Notes under the pieces: model-generated
The model's database searches: none
The model's input: the letters and a program-made list of their open reading frames with translations, nothing else
What the model was told of the DNA's origin: nothing
In this document: positions 44,277 through 56,714 of the stretch, piece by piece
Layout: the number at the start of each line of letters is the position of its first letter
Position numbering within the stretch: position 1 is the stretch's first letter
Position numbers and translations under genes: made by a program
Origin: Labia minor
Taxonomy: Eukaryota; Arthropoda; Insecta; Dermaptera; Spongiphoridae
DNA length: 64,000 nucleotides
NCBI GenBank assembly: GCA_963082975.1
Contig: OY720344.1
Span: 72,816,546 to 72,880,545 of the forward strand
Direction: 5' to 3'

Positions 44277-45683
44277 ATAATGTTCCAAAGAATTTGCTAT
44301 TCGATGAACATGCTGAAGAATTATCTTTTCCACAAATATATTTGGGGCAATTCAGAGAATTCAGGCATGGCCTATCGGTCACACCCTTCATGATGGCAAC
44401 AAGTGAACTTACGCGGTCTGATAGACGAGGAGTAACTCCGCAACACTTGTTATATATAGCTATGAAAATAATGAGAATTAGAATTAAGGATTCTCTTAAT
44501 ATTGCATTCAAGCATGTTGGCCAAGGTATTACAATAACTAAAGAGCAAATACAATCTGATGATTATGTTCATGGCTGTATTGAAACTAATTTGGCTTTCC
44601 TGCCCTCCATTCCGAATTCAGCATACTATTGGGCAGAAAGAAAAAGAGATCTTTTTGCTATGATTCGTCAATATGGAAAGCCAACAATTTTCTTTACGAT
44701 AATTTAAAAAATAAAACGGATATGTCGGCTGAAGAAGCTGCAGATTTGCATTTTATTGAGCAAAGCACTCTTATTAATGAAGATGCCGTGACATGCGCTA
44801 TATACTTCAATAAGTTGGTCAATGTTCTTTTAAAATCGAAAAGGTACAGTCCATTCAAAAAATACAGGCTTTTGCATTATTTTAAGAGAATCGAATTCCA
44901 ACATAAAGGTAGTCCACATGCGCATATTCTAGCTTGGTTGGCCATTGCCGCGGAAGACGCCCTTGGAAAAGATTACAATAAAGTAATCGATCTCATTGAT
45001 TTTCTAATATCAGTATCTGCTGCAGAGGCTTCTGGTATTATCCGATTGCAAACTCATAAGCATACTCTTACGTGCTATAAAGGTATAGCGTCAAGGCGAC
45101 AACAAAAGTGTAGATTTGATGCTCCATTATGCCAGTTAAGACAACCATGATTTTGACACCTATGCCAGATACAGAAGATGGTTTCAAACAGTACAAACTT
45201 AAATATAATGCAATCCGAAGAAACTTGGAAAATTACGAATACAATAGTTTTCAATCGTTTTACGATGAAAATGATATTGCTTCAGATGAAGAATATGTCA
45301 ATATTATTCGAGCAGGAATTAACAGACCAGGAGTTTTTCCAAAACGTGAATCTTGTGAGAAATGGAATAATCCATTTAATCCATTTATACTTCACGTTGT
45401 TAGATCTAACACAGATTTTCAATTCATCACTGAAGAGTATTCTTGTGTAGCGTACGTAGTTGAATATGTGAATAAAACTAACAGAGGTGTTAGTAATTTA
45501 CGAAGGAAAATTATTGAAATAATGGATGAACATCCTGAGTTTAATTTATTTGACATCACTAAGAACATTAGCATTAATCTTTTAAATCATACTGAGATGA
45601 CAAGTCAAGAGGCTGCATGGTATTTATTGAGAGAGTCAATGTCAAGAAGTTCAAGTATTGTAGTCTATATTCCAACCATATAG
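44277..45683 (+). pseudogene. Helentron Rep nuclease (HUH, two Tyr)
   Basis: LSFPQIYLGQFREFRHG opens the domain, then KRDLFAMIRQYGKPTIFFT. A shift near 44695 precedes IEFQHKGSPHAHILAWL, the HUH metal-binding motif with both His kept. A second shift near 45140 leads to EYSCVAYVVEYVNKTNRG, holding the two Tyr used for strand cleavage in Y2 rolling-circle transposases. Catalytic residues look intact, but the two shifts prevent a full product. Confidence 0.85.
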
Positions 45684-46382
45684 CCGATTGAAAGGCAACG
45701 AATTAAGAAAACAATGAAACAAATAAGTGAACTAGAAGATGATTCAACAGACATTTGGAAGGAAAATTGATTTGATAAATATGAGAAAAGACCTGAAGAT
45801 TTAGTGGATATTTCTCTTGTTCAGTTTGTGACTAAATATTATAAAAATAACAAGGGTAAATACGTACTTAGAGAAGAACCAAAAGTTATACGATATCGTA
45901 ATTATGATATGGCTACAGACTATAACGAGTACCGAAGAGAAATGGTTACTTTGCACCTTCCATTTCGTCATGAAGAAGAGGATATTCTTGCAAAATCACG
46001 ATACCTTCAGTTATACGAAGAAAATGAGGCACTTATTCTAGAGAGAAGAAAAGAGTTCGAATCAAATATCGACATCCAAAAAACATTGGAAATATGCAAA
46101 GAGTTATGCCGTGAAAATGTTCCAGTTGATGAAGATAATATAAATGAAGTCGTTGGTAGAATACCTGGTGAAAATCCATTTGCTGAATTATATGAAAATC
46201 CAAACGCTTATTTAAATGATGATTTAAGACTTGCATTGTTCAATAAACTAGGAGCCATCGCGAAAAAGAAAGAAAATATCTTATCTTATCCCGACTTTTA
46301 TGCACTTATGCACAAAGCAAACGAAGAGCAGCGAGAAATTTTGTTTCACACTATGCATCATTTAATATCAACAAACGAGTAA
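45684..46382 (+). pseudogene. Helentron linker between Rep and helicase
   Basis: Continues the Rep frame after a TAG at 45681; another stop lies near 45768. VDISLVQFVTKYYKNNKGKY, EEPKVIRYRNYD and VTLHLPFRHEEEDIL follow the usual pattern between Rep and helicase in Helitron proteins. A TAA at 46380 separates it from the helicase in the same frame. Confidence 0.75.
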
Positions 46383-47838
46383 ATGCAAGAACCATTACAG
46401 ATATATTTGACTGGGAGTGGTAAAACGTTTGTGATAAAAGCACTTATGGAAATTTATAATAGATTTTCTGATACCGATGGAATTTTCATCGCATACATTG
46501 CATGTGCTTCAACTGGAAAAGCTGCTTCAGCTATAGGTGGAACAACGGTGCATAATGCTCTAAGTATATCACTGTCACGGCTATTACCGCTGAACCTTGA
46601 GAAAGCTCATCAATACAGAGCACTATTTGAATTTGTTAAGGTTGTTATCATTAATGAAGTAAGCATGGTTTCAGCAGAATTATTAGAGCAAATCGACGCA
46701 CGTTTGAAACAAATTACTGGCTTGTTTACAAAAGCTTTTGGTGGATTAGACATAATACTTATTGGAGATTTGCGTCAATTACCACCTGTAAAAGCCACGC
46801 CTATCTTCAAGCAAATTAAAAAAAAAATTACTGCTGAATCACTTTGGCGAAAATTTAAACAATTTTAACTTAAGCAGGTAATGTGCCAAGAAAATAAAAT
46901 CTTTTCTTCAATTTTAACAAAGATTGGGGATGGAATCATTCTAACAGAAGAAGAAATAAATGTGATAGAATCTAGATTTGGACCCAAAGAACTTGCATAA
47001 ACAGTATGTCCGGAAGGAATTAGACTCATGTTTACAAATGCTGGAGTAAACGAATACAATTCTTTATATGTAGAACAGATTTGAAAATAAAACTATGTCA
47101 TTGGCATCGGATGTTTTCGTTGGTTGCCGAAATGGCGAGCAAGAAACTTTTGTTAGGCAGAAGTTACATAAAATGAAACTAGACGAGACTGGTGGATTAC
47201 CTTATGAATTAATTCTGGTTATTAATACAACTTATATGATAACTACAAACATAGATGTTGCAGATGGTTTATCTAATGGCACAGTAGGAAAATTACTTTT
47301 CATAGAATATGATGAAAATGGTAAAATAACAAGACTTTGGTTTAAATTCCCAAAATCTATTGGTAAAAAACGTGCAACAAAGTATAGAGGTGATATTGCA
47401 CGTTTGAAAATTGACAAAGATGCTGTTCCAATTTCGTCACAAACATCGTCAATACCACTGAACAACAATAAAACTATATTGGCGAAAAGAAAACATTTTC
47501 CGTTAATTTCTGCTTTGGCAATGACTATTCACAAATCACAAGGAGGTACTTTTGATGCTATTGTTTATGAATACAATCGTTGTCACTCCAGAGAATTGGT
47601 ATATGTTGTGCTATCAAGAGTAACTAATATAGAAGGTTTATTCTTAGTTACTAAAGAAAACACACAAGAGAGCTGGAAATTTTATCATGGTAGAGTAGGA
47701 AACGCACAGACGGAAGATTCAAACTTAACAAAACATCAAAAGAAATCATCAACTTATCGAGAAGATTTATCTATTGAATTAAAAAGATTATACGTGACAA
47801 TCCTTTGCAAACCATCACTAGAACTCTCCTTGATTTGA
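46383..47838 (+). pseudogene. Helentron PIF1-type helicase
   Basis: The Walker A region reads YLTGSGKTFVIK, apparently shorter by about three residues than the usual GGAGTGKT form. Then CASTGKAASAIGGTTVHNAL, VVIINEVSMVS (Walker B, N for D in the DE pair), IGDLRQLPPV. Stops at 46866, 46998 and 47082 and a shift near 47090 interrupt the middle. The last part has NIDVADGLSNGTVGKL, ALAMTIHKSQGGTFD and YVVLSRVTN (motifs V-VI). It would unwind DNA during rolling-circle transposition. Confidence 0.85.
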
Positions 47839-48580
47839 TTTCTAAGAATAATACACTGTCAATTTTTACATTCAATTGTCAAAGTTTACATATGCATATT
47901 CAGAAGAAGATGAATGTGTTAATTTTATCAGAAACTCATATGGGTAGCGATGAAATAATTGATATCCCACATTTTAACTTTGTTGCAAGTTTCAAAAGAA
48001 ATAATCGGCCAGCAGGAGTAGCTATATATCAAAATATGGACACACATTATTATTGCACAAATTACATGAATGTGCATGCGCAATACGCCAGCATGTTCAA
48101 CACTACTACTTCTGATATCGGCGATATGTGTATATGTCGTTGCCACACTGGTGATAATCAGTTGATCATTATGGTTGCCGTTTACATTTCTCCGGATAAG
48201 TCATTACGTGCTATACAAGACTTTTTGTATGAACATTTATTTATATATTCTCATGACGCATCTGCATTGCTTCAAAAAAAAAAATGGAAAAAGATATGAT
48301 GATTTGCCAATGATTTTGAGTGAAGATTTCAACATAAACTTTGCAGACGATAAAAATATATCATTAATTGAATTTTTAAATAATGAATTTGATTTAAAAA
48401 TGTCAAATGATCGCAATCTAAGTACTACGAAATATAAAACTACAATAGATGCAACTTTACAAGACATTTACATAGATTTCAATCAAAATTGTTCATTTCT
48501 TACTGTAGATACCATAAACCTATTGTATCAGTTTTACAAATTGATGATGATGGTCGTCAATATGGTGAAAGTATTGTAGA
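47820..48580 (+). pseudogene. Helentron C-terminal AP-type endonuclease
   Basis: After a shift, IFTFNCQSLHMH, VLILSETHM, RPAGVAIYQN, IIMVAVYISPDKS; then after a second shift near 48290 in an A9 run, ILSEDFNINF (Glu for the Gly of GDFN), and KTTIDATLQD. This is the exonuclease/endonuclease/phosphatase fold also used by LINEs. Its placement right after the helicase defines the Helentron type. The last motif is not clear. Confidence 0.75.
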
Positions 48581-49471
48581 AACTGTACATGAAAGTTTAT
48601 TTTTCAAAAGTATAAAATGTTTTTAAATATTGCAATAAAAGCATATTGTATTGTAATATAAATTATAGATGTAAAAATTTTGTACGGAAAAGAAATAAAA
48701 GAATATTATATTTTAATATATGGGTGACCCAGCCAGTAGTTGAACAAATAAAGCCAGTTTACCACGGATCCTGTTGTAAGTTCTATACTATTAGCCGTAA
48801 AACTAAGCTAATGGATTTTTAACAAAGCTTTATTATTGTAGTTATTAAAAAAAATATTAAACAGTGCTTAACTGAAAAATAAAAAGCAAAAAAAAATTCA
48901 CATTTTTTATGATTTTTTTCCAGTGGTTGAACAGACATGTCCAGTTTCTGAACGCTCGATATTCCAGTAATTGAACACCTGTTATTTCATAGTTTTTTTT
49001 TTATTTTAAGTTTAGGTACACATCCAAAACGACTTAACAAATATCTAGGCCTAGAGCTTGAGTACTCATAACACAATACAAGGCTAATTCACATTCCAAA
49101 CATTGCTCAATGTTTAAATTATAATAATAATAATAACAATAATACATATATTTATTTATTAATTTATTTCAAACAAACACCAATCGGCAATATACATATA
49201 AGATACAAAATTAAAAATATTTTTAAAATTTTTTAAACTTTTGATACGAAATTGCTTAGGGAGTCGAGTCCCGGTACTGCATACAGATTCCTAGTTTTAC
49301 TGATTTTTGTCCGCTCACAATGGGAAACAATGCTTTCCCAATTATAAAAAAGAACATCTTTTTTTTGGCCATTTCCATTGATTTGGCCATTGAGGACACT
49401 TCTGCACCATCTTCATCGATTTTCAGTATTATGCCTGGGAAATATTTGTCCTCGTATACAATAATCACATG

Positions 49472-52007
49472 AGGTAATGGGATCCTTTTATGATTTATTA
49501 AACAAAATTATACGGGAACACCCCAACTCACATAACCACAAGTTGATAATTATGGTCGACTTCAACAGTCAAATCGGTAGAAGAATGGAAGAAGAAAATA
49601 GAATGATTGGTCCTTATGGCTATGGAAAAAGAAACGACAGAGGGGAGAGATTGGTACAGTTCTGTCAAGAAAATAATTTTAAAATAATAAACACCTATTA
49701 TAAGAAAAGAGCGGGAAAGAGATGGACCAGGATCGCTCCTAACGGTGTATTTAAGAGTGAAATTGATTTTATGGTAACTTCACACCTTAAATTAATAAAA
49801 AAAAATTGAAATAGTTGATAAATTTCCATTCTTCAGTGACCATAGTCTTTTAAAAATTGAAATACTGACAAATAATATTAAAAAGTGCCCACATCCTAAA
49901 TGGACTAAAAAATACCAATCAGGGGTAGAAAATATTAAAATAGAAACGATAAAAAATTTCAAGCGGGAGCTAATAAATATAGATTTCACACAAAAAGACC
50001 AGTTGCAAAATCAATATAATATATTAGAAAATTTACTAACAAACGCACAAAATGAATCCTATGAAATAAGTGAAACAAAAACAAAACTATCCGAAAAAAC
50101 AAAAGCCCTCATTGAAAGAAGAAATAAATTAAAAACGAAAAGAAATTCTAAAGTAGGACAAATTGAACATAATCTAATGTGTAAAACAGTTAAATATAAC
50201 ATAAGGAGCGATATACAAAGATACAACAATGAAATTATAAAAAAGTTAATTGAACCACATACTTCAGTAAAACAGATAAGACAAATGATATTTGAGGGAA
50301 AGCAACTAATTCCATGTCTGATAAACAAAAATAAAAATATTAACTATGCGCGTAAAGAAATAGTTCAAATAGCTACAGACTACTATAAAGAATTATATGA
50401 GGGCGAAAGTACCAATAAGTTTTACAACAAAAAACGCTCAAATGAAAACATTCCTGAGTTTTTAGAATCAGAAATTGAAAACGAGATAAAAAACTTAAAA
50501 TCTGGTAAAGCGGCCGGCATAGATGGAATAAAAAATGAAATACTAAAACAACTCATTAATTTTATAATAAAACCATTAACGTCCATATATAATAATATTT
50601 TAATAACAAAAACCATACCAAAGAAATGGCAAAAGTCTAACATTATAATTATGTACAAAAAAGGCGACCCGAAAGATATTGTCAACTATAGACCACTTAC
50701 TCTAACATCAAATATGGGAAAAATCTTTGCAAAACTCATCCAGAGAAGAATTGAGAGAACTATAATTAACAACCAACCAATAGAGCAAGCCGGCTTTAGA
50801 ACTGGATATTCCACAATAGATCATTTACACGTGATAGGACAGATCTTAGAAAAATCTAGAGAATATCAATTCACAATATATTTAGCATTTATCGATTTTA
50901 CCAAAGCATTTGACTCTATAAACCAGGCTTGCATCCTGGAAGCTCTGATCTATCAAGGAGTAGATATAAACTACGTTGAGATTATTGAGAATCTATATAA
51001 GAAGTGTGAGGCTAGAATTCTCTTGGATGAGCCGGGACCCTTCTTCCCTGTAAGAGGCGTAAGACAGGGTGATCCACTTTCACCAATTTTATTTAATTAC
51101 ACAATGGAGCAAATGTTTAGAAAATTTAATTGGGAGGGGAGGGGATTGAATGTCAATGGTACCTTCTTGAACAACTTAAGATTCGCGGACGACATAGTCC
51201 TGATTGGGAAAAGCAAAGAGGAAATAACCGAATTACTGAGAGACTTGAACAAGGAAAGTAAAAAAGTGGGTCTAAGGATAAATGAGAAGTCAGTAATACT
51301 TACAAATGGTTGTCAAGAAAAAATAAAATACGATGATAAAAAATACATAGAGTGTAGGGAAGAAGTGGTTTATCTTGGTCAAACAATACCTTATGAAAAT
51401 AGAACAACGCTAGAAATAAATAGAAGGATAAACTTAGGTTGGAAAAAATTTTGGTCTACGGCCTTTATACTAAAAAATAAAGAAATAAACCTAGACTCAA
51501 AAATCAAGGTTTTTAAAAAATGTATTATACCAGTGATGACTTATGGTGCACAAACATGGGCATTAACAAAGAAAAACATGAATAAATTGGAAACAGCTCA
51601 ACGATCCATGATAAGGAGTATTCTTGGTTTTACAAGAAGAGATAGGAAAAGAATAAAAGAAAAATATAAAATAACAAATATGGACAACATCAACATTTAT
51701 ATAAGAAAAATAAAGTGGAAGTGGGCCGGACATACAGTAAGAACACATGACGAAAGATGGTCTAAGAGAATTTTGGAATGGCATATACTGGAAGAAAAAA
51801 GGAAAAGAGGCAGACAAGTAAAAAGATGGTCGGATGAAATTCACGAAACAGCGGGAACGGATTGGCAGAGGATCGCAAGACGAAGAACCGCTTGGAGAAT
51901 TTTGGGAGAGGCCTATGCCCGCAAGGGCCTGGTTCTGTCATAACAAATAAATCAATTAAATTTTTGTATATATATGTGTTATGTAACCAAATAAAGGCAA
52001 TAAATAA
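49472..52007 (+). mobile_element. RTE-type LINE with 16-bp target duplication
   Basis: ATACAATAATCACATG lies at 49456-49471 and at 52008-52023. The element is cut 5' inside its endonuclease and ends in ATAAATAAA-type sequence 64 bases after the stop codon. Perfect duplication and one near-intact frame point to a recent insertion. Confidence 0.95.
49477..51943 (+). pseudogene. RTE-type endonuclease/reverse transcriptase polyprotein
   Basis: Frame one (to 49809): FYDLLNKIIREHPNSH, IIMVDFNSQIG (Val for Gly in GDFN), KRNDRGERLVQFCQENN, EIDFMV. An A9 run at 49796-49804 shifts the frame. Frame two continues FFSDHSLLKIEI, then GKAAGIDGIKNE, YRPLTLTSNMGKIFAKLI, AFIDFTKAFDSI, GVRQGDPLSPILFN, RFADDIVLIG (Asp pair kept), VVYLGQT, TYGAQTWAL and KWAGHTVRTHDERWS to a TAA at 51941. 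Only the truncated N terminus and one shift disable it. Confidence 0.9.
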
Positions 52008-53257
52008 ATACAATAATCACATGCTCTTCTACTTGCTTCTGTACTGGCTGCTAGTTATGCCCATTGTCATCACTCTCGGATTCGTGCACGACGATACTTA
52101 GACGCTAGACTCAGAGCTATCAGGGGTACTGACACGTCGCTGTCGTTTACTAGAAACTCTCGAAGTTTTTCTTGCTTCTTTTTATCGAGTTTCTCTTTCT
52201 TATCTAGCATTTCCTGAATTCTTCTTTTCTTTTCCTTTTCCTTCTCTGCTTATTCTTTCTTCTTGACTTCAAAAGACTTAATCCATTGCTTTGAAGTTGT
52301 TGCGTAAGGTAAGCGTCGCCTTGTTGTTTTAGTCTTTAGTGGAGATTCATGTGGCCATAATATAACGTCGGCAAATGCAGGACTGACTTCAGTCCTTACG
52401 ACTTTAGGTGAGTCCGTTTGTCTTGAAAGTGTTGCTTGGATTGCACTAACATTCAATGCTGAAGGTGAGGCATCAAAATTATGATTAATTTCGGGCTCTT
52501 TTTCAATACACTCAGACAAAAGGCCATTTGTCTGAGTTTCATTAAGACATTTGCTCCGAAGCCTTTTCCAAAACTGAAACAGTTCACGGGCCTCAATATT
52601 ACCCTCCCACTCTTCCCCTGCACTTTTCTAAATTCTTCAGGCCTACCCTTGGGGAAGAGGGATTCAAGGTATAAGAGGGATTGAACATTCACAGTCTGGT
52701 GATCTTCGATGGCGGGCACCGTTCACCACTGTTCAATTACTAGAATTTGTGCATTATAACAGTGCCATTTGTTGAACAGTCAGTTTAGAGCTCTAAAAAA
52801 TAAAAAATATCTATACCTTAATATCATGCTTCAAAATGTAGTCCTTTAGCTTTAATTTAAGACCAATTCGGTAAAAATATCCCTAAAAATGACTAGGATG
52901 CTCGTGGATTACTTTTACTTACCGTATTTTCAGTAGACTAGTCGTGAATGCAAAAACAAGCATTTCATTTGAGAAAAAAAATAATATCTCTGAGTACTTA
53001 AGTCACGTGCAGCAGACGATAGGTGTTTCAGTTGTGACAACATAACAACTTAAAAATAAAATAAAATTCCACGTTCCAAGGATGTTTCCTCTTGAGATTT
53101 TGGCGGATTTTTGGTAATTTGTTCAACTACTGGAAGGGGTTCAACTACTGGCTGGGTCACCCTAAATGATGTTATTTTCTATTCATACACATCGTATTTT
53201 TAATATTTTTGTAATAATAATCAGTTTGCTGAAAAAAATAATTATGAATTTTATATA

Positions 53258-54213
53258 CACCCAAGCCTCGCTATACGGCCGCTCTTTATACGGCCTTTCG
53301 CTATAACGGCCCTCTTTATTTAAGGTACGTTTTCGATATACGACCTAAAATGTTTTGCTATAACGGCTTTTTTTTGAATTTTTTGAGGATTGGTTCAAAG
53401 TCAAAAAGTCAAGTTCAAGTCAAAAAATATTTACGAGACAATAACTTAAGCAACAAGGCTTTGCTAATTTTAGATAATGCACCAGGGCATCCTACTAATT
53501 TATCCGATCTATCAGAAGATGTGATGATTGAGTACCTTCCTAAAAATACAACAGCTCTGATCCAACCAATGGATCAGGGTGCAATAGCCACGTTTAAAGC
53601 ATATTACCTACGCCCAACATTCCAACAACTATATATAAGTGAAACCGATGGTACATCATCAATTAAAACGTTTTGGAAAAACTATAATATCAAGGATGCT
53701 GTTGAGAACATTAGTGAATCCTGGAAGGAATTAAAATCGACAACAATGAACCATGTTTGGAAAAAAATATGGCCAGAATGTATAAAAACTACCGATGCAG
53801 AAGTTAATTTCCTTCCTGAAGTTAGACAAAACATTTTGGATTTAGCACATGATCTCGGTTTTGAAGATTTAAACGAATCTGATGTGCTGGATCTACTTGC
53901 AGCTGATAGGGAACCCCTTTCATATGAGGAACTCATTCAGTTTCATTTTTATTTAAAAATTATGTAATGTTTTTGGAGTTTTTTATTTTATGTAAAATTT
54001 ATGTTCTTGTTAAATATGTTTATAATTTAAACAAAATAAAAAAATAAAATGCCTTTTGAATGATAAACAATATTATATATTTATCAAATTTGGAACCGAT
54101 CCCATTGAATTTGTATGAATACGTATTAGAATAATTGATTCGTTATACGGCTTTTCGCTTTACGGCCAAGTTTCGCGGAACGTATCTAGGCCGTAAAGCG
54201 AGGGGTTTGGGTG
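53258..54213 (+). mobile_element. Tigger/pogo-like element, internally deleted
   Basis: Ends CACCCAAGCCTCGCTATACGG and complement CACCCAAACCCCTCGCTTTACGG flanked by TA on both sides (53256-53257, 54214-54215). 956 bp, far shorter than an autonomous copy. Repeated ATACGGCC/AACGGCC motifs fill the first 90 bases. It holds the second half of a transposase. Confidence 0.9.
53395..53967 (+). pseudogene. Tigger/jerky-type transposase, C-terminal part
   Basis: KKYLRDNNLSNKALLILDNA then PGHP (second catalytic Asp), IEYLPKNTTALIQPMDQGAI with the third acidic site (PMDQG), then FWKNYNIKDAVENISESWKE. This is the second half of the DDE_1 domain. The CENP-B DNA-binding part and the first catalytic Asp are deleted, so it cannot act as a transposase. 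The frame that remains is open to TAA at 53965. Confidence 0.85.
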
Positions 54214-54215
54214 TA

Positions 54216-55717
54216 TATATACGTATAAAAATTTCATTTTTCTCGTGAAGCTGGTGCGCATTCCGTCGGCTTTCAAATTTCTTACGCACAAGTTTTCACT
54301 TCTCTCGGCCAGTCCCACGAATGCCAATGTTTTTTTTGTTTTTGTTTTTTTGAGGCAGGCAATACAAAAAATAAACTAAAATGAAATTTCATATTAAAAG
54401 AATTCTTCATAAAAAAGTGGAAAAAGTTCATATGTTCCTAGTTTATTGAAAATCAAGATTTTCGATTATAACTCAATAAACTCGAATGAAATTAAAAAAA
54501 AACTAACGAAAGATATTAAATTAAACTACAGATTGTATGGCAATTAATGTAGTATAATGTATTTTATATAAAGTGGTGTACCTTGACAAGTGTGTAAATT
54601 AATTAATGAAAAGGCTTAACATTTTCAATTTTTGCGATTTTTATCTTTGTTAAGTAGGATAGTTGAAATTCCTTTAAGCAATTGAAAACACATATAGAAA
54701 AGATCAGAAAAAATGTCTATTTTTTTCTTAAACCACCTCGAATTTTCCTATCCCAGGAACGATTTGAATGGACTAAAAGAGTAAATAAAAAAAATAATAA
54801 ATTTCTTACAGAGCGATTTCATTTAAATTATTTCCGCAATTTTGAAAAAAAAATTTTATTCGAAAAATGAAATTCTGTAAGAATAACATATAGTTCTAAA
54901 TTACCCATAATTAAACCCCTTTCATTATTTCAATATATATTTTTCAATAATAACAATAATAATAACGCAATTTCAAATTAAATCAAATATTATCACATTA
55001 ATAATCAATTACTTTTCATTTTTTTTCTATTCTAATTTTATTTTTTAAGTTTATTATTGAATATATTTTAAGATTAAAAAAAATGAATTAAATTTTCTTA
55101 AATTAAAATTAAATTTCTTATTATTTTTTCCTATAAAATCAATATTATTTTGATTTCCTGAGATCGGTTTGTTGACAGTAAATTAATCTCTGGAATAAAC
55201 GTGGATCGATAGAGAAAAGTCCGCGCGGGGTTCCCTCATCTCTCCCTTTCTCTCTCCAACCCACTTTGTCCCACTCCTCTATAGTGAATCTTAAAGTGGT
55301 ACACACGAGTTGGCTTCCTTTTCACAGCTAAAAGGTCTCAAAAGAAGTGAGAGGAAGAATGCCCTCTTGGCACGAAATGAACATCCAGGGTAAAAAACAA
55401 CAAAACAACCCCTGCGACAACTGCTTTCTAGTTGTCCAGAAAGTAAAGACGACACATTGTTCACAGCGAGAAAAAAAAAAAGTAAAACGATGAATAATTT
55501 ACGCAAATGGACAGTCGCCTGGATAGGTTTTTATCCGGGTAGATGAATGAAATGTGAGTTTTATTAAGCTTAGTACTAGAGAATATATTTAAAAGAGTGA
55601 TTGATCGATTTCAAATGCCAATCAGAAAATTCCGTTTATCTTATTTAATGGGATTATTCAACGACGTTAGAAAAATAGTAAATTCTACAAAGTTATCCGT
55701 CCTGCATTAATATCGAT
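54216..55717. other. Spacer; mixed-composition stretch at 55190-55560
   Basis: No repeat of the window matches. 55190-55560 is less AT-rich, has a CT-rich tract (TCTCTCCCTTTCTCTCTCC near 55240), a TTTTCACAG acceptor-like site at about 55328 and CCAGGGTAAAA donor-like site at about 55388. An exon of ~60 bases is conceivable but unproven. Confidence 0.4.
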
Positions 55718-56371
55718 TAGGGCTTACAATACCGGGATCCCGGACGATTTTTGTCCGGTATTAAAAACCGGTATTTATATAAAAATACCGGTATTTTGGT
55801 ATTACGAATTTACAAAATGTGTATGATTTTTTAATGACAATAGTGCCCACAAGTGTAGAATCAGAAAGCTTTTTCGGCCGCTGGTTATTTTTGTACGAAA
55901 ATTCGGTCCTCGCTTGATGATGAAACGCTTGATTCGTTGTGTTTTTTAAGAGCCTACTTTAATAAACAAAACGCAAGTTATTAATATTAAATACTTTCAA
56001 TTTATATTTTTATATTTTTTACTTCTTTAATTATATTTAATTCTTTAATTATATAATACCATATGAGCCTATTATATGTAAAATGTAACATAGAATTTAA
56101 TATTTACTTTATTTTACTTGCTCGTTTTTTTGTATCTATCTACTCCTACTCTCTATGTAATAAAATAAATAATATCTACTCATTTCAGAACAATATTTAT
56201 TGGATTTCATATATTATTTGTTAAAAAGTCAATATAACAACTGAGGTAAGATGAAATATAGCTAGTAAATTTATTATTAATAATACCGGTATTAATACCG
56301 GTATCCCGGTATTTCAAATTTCAAATACCAAATACCGGTATTCAGATTTTAGTTCGGTATTGTAAGCCCTA
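55718..56371 (+). mobile_element. hAT element, internally deleted
   Basis: Inverted ends TAGGGCTTACAATACCGG and complement, flanked by ATATCGAT on both sides (55710-55717, 56372-56379), an 8-bp hAT duplication. The interior repeats ACCGGTATT many times. About 55838-55960 encodes PTSVESESFF and, in another frame, SSLDDETLDSLCFLRAYF, the C-terminal dimerisation region of hAT transposases. 654 bp; non-autonomous. Confidence 0.9.
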
Positions 56372-56714
56372 ATATCGATTATTCTATAAATAAAAGAATG
56401 ATTTATTTATTCTAAAATTGACCTTTTGAAATTTTAAAATTAAAATTTCTTAATAAATTATAAAATATATAATATAAATATCATATATAATATTTATACA
56501 ATATTTATCATATAGAATAATCATTTCAATTAAAAATTTATCTATTTTTTTGGTGTCACTGAACAATTTGCCAACAATTAAATTCCCCTAATCGTCCCTA
56601 GCATAAGCAATAGAATTTTATTTCATATTTGATTTGATTTTTCTATTACATTCTTCGCCTATATGCTTTTTTCATGTGGTTTAGTTTGGAACTACACTAG
56701 CGAACAAAAAATAA

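Larger units (their letters stand above)
43425..48600 (+). mobile_element. Helentron (Helitron-like) with Rep, helicase and endonuclease
   Basis: A long plus-strand coding region in the order DUF6570-like N terminus, Rep nuclease, PIF1-type helicase, AP-type endonuclease. The C-terminal endonuclease is the mark of Helentrons as opposed to canonical Helitrons. It has several stops and at least four shifts, so it is inactive, yet its key nuclease residues remain. The ends are not located: left is near the LINE at 43350, right near the DNA transposon at 48722. Confidence 0.85.
49256..52740 (-). pseudogene. Transposase-like protein, C-terminal part, split by LINE
   Basis: Read right to left: LRSKCLNETQTNGLLSECIE and SALNVSAIQATLSRQTD, then ADVILWPHESPLKTKTTRRR, a lysine-rich helix, and across the LINE a segment with VYEDKYFPGIILKIDEDGAE. 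One stop lies near 52247. One 16-bp target copy removed, the frame on both sides of the LINE agrees. The arrangement (basic linker, then short SH3-like end) resembles the tail of CENP-B/Tigger-type transposases in insects, but the DDE core is missing, so assignment is tentative. Confidence 0.5.
48722..53162 (-). mobile_element. DNA transposon with GGGTGACCCAGCCAGTAGTT ends
   Basis: Inverted ends GGGTGACCCAGCCAGTAGTT (48722) and its complement near 53143-53162. TA occurs next to both ends (48719, with one extra T; 53163), so a TA target is possible. CCAGTnnTTGAACA-type motifs repeat inside both ends. Without the LINE at 49472-52007 it is about 1.9 kb and keeps only the C-terminal part of a protein on the minus strand. 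Confidence 0.8.

Noticed and set aside
54682-54870. 62-codon plus-strand frame with an RERFEW-type stretch
   Set aside because: Short, Lys/Phe/Asn-rich as expected for AT-rich DNA, no recognised motif and no supporting context.
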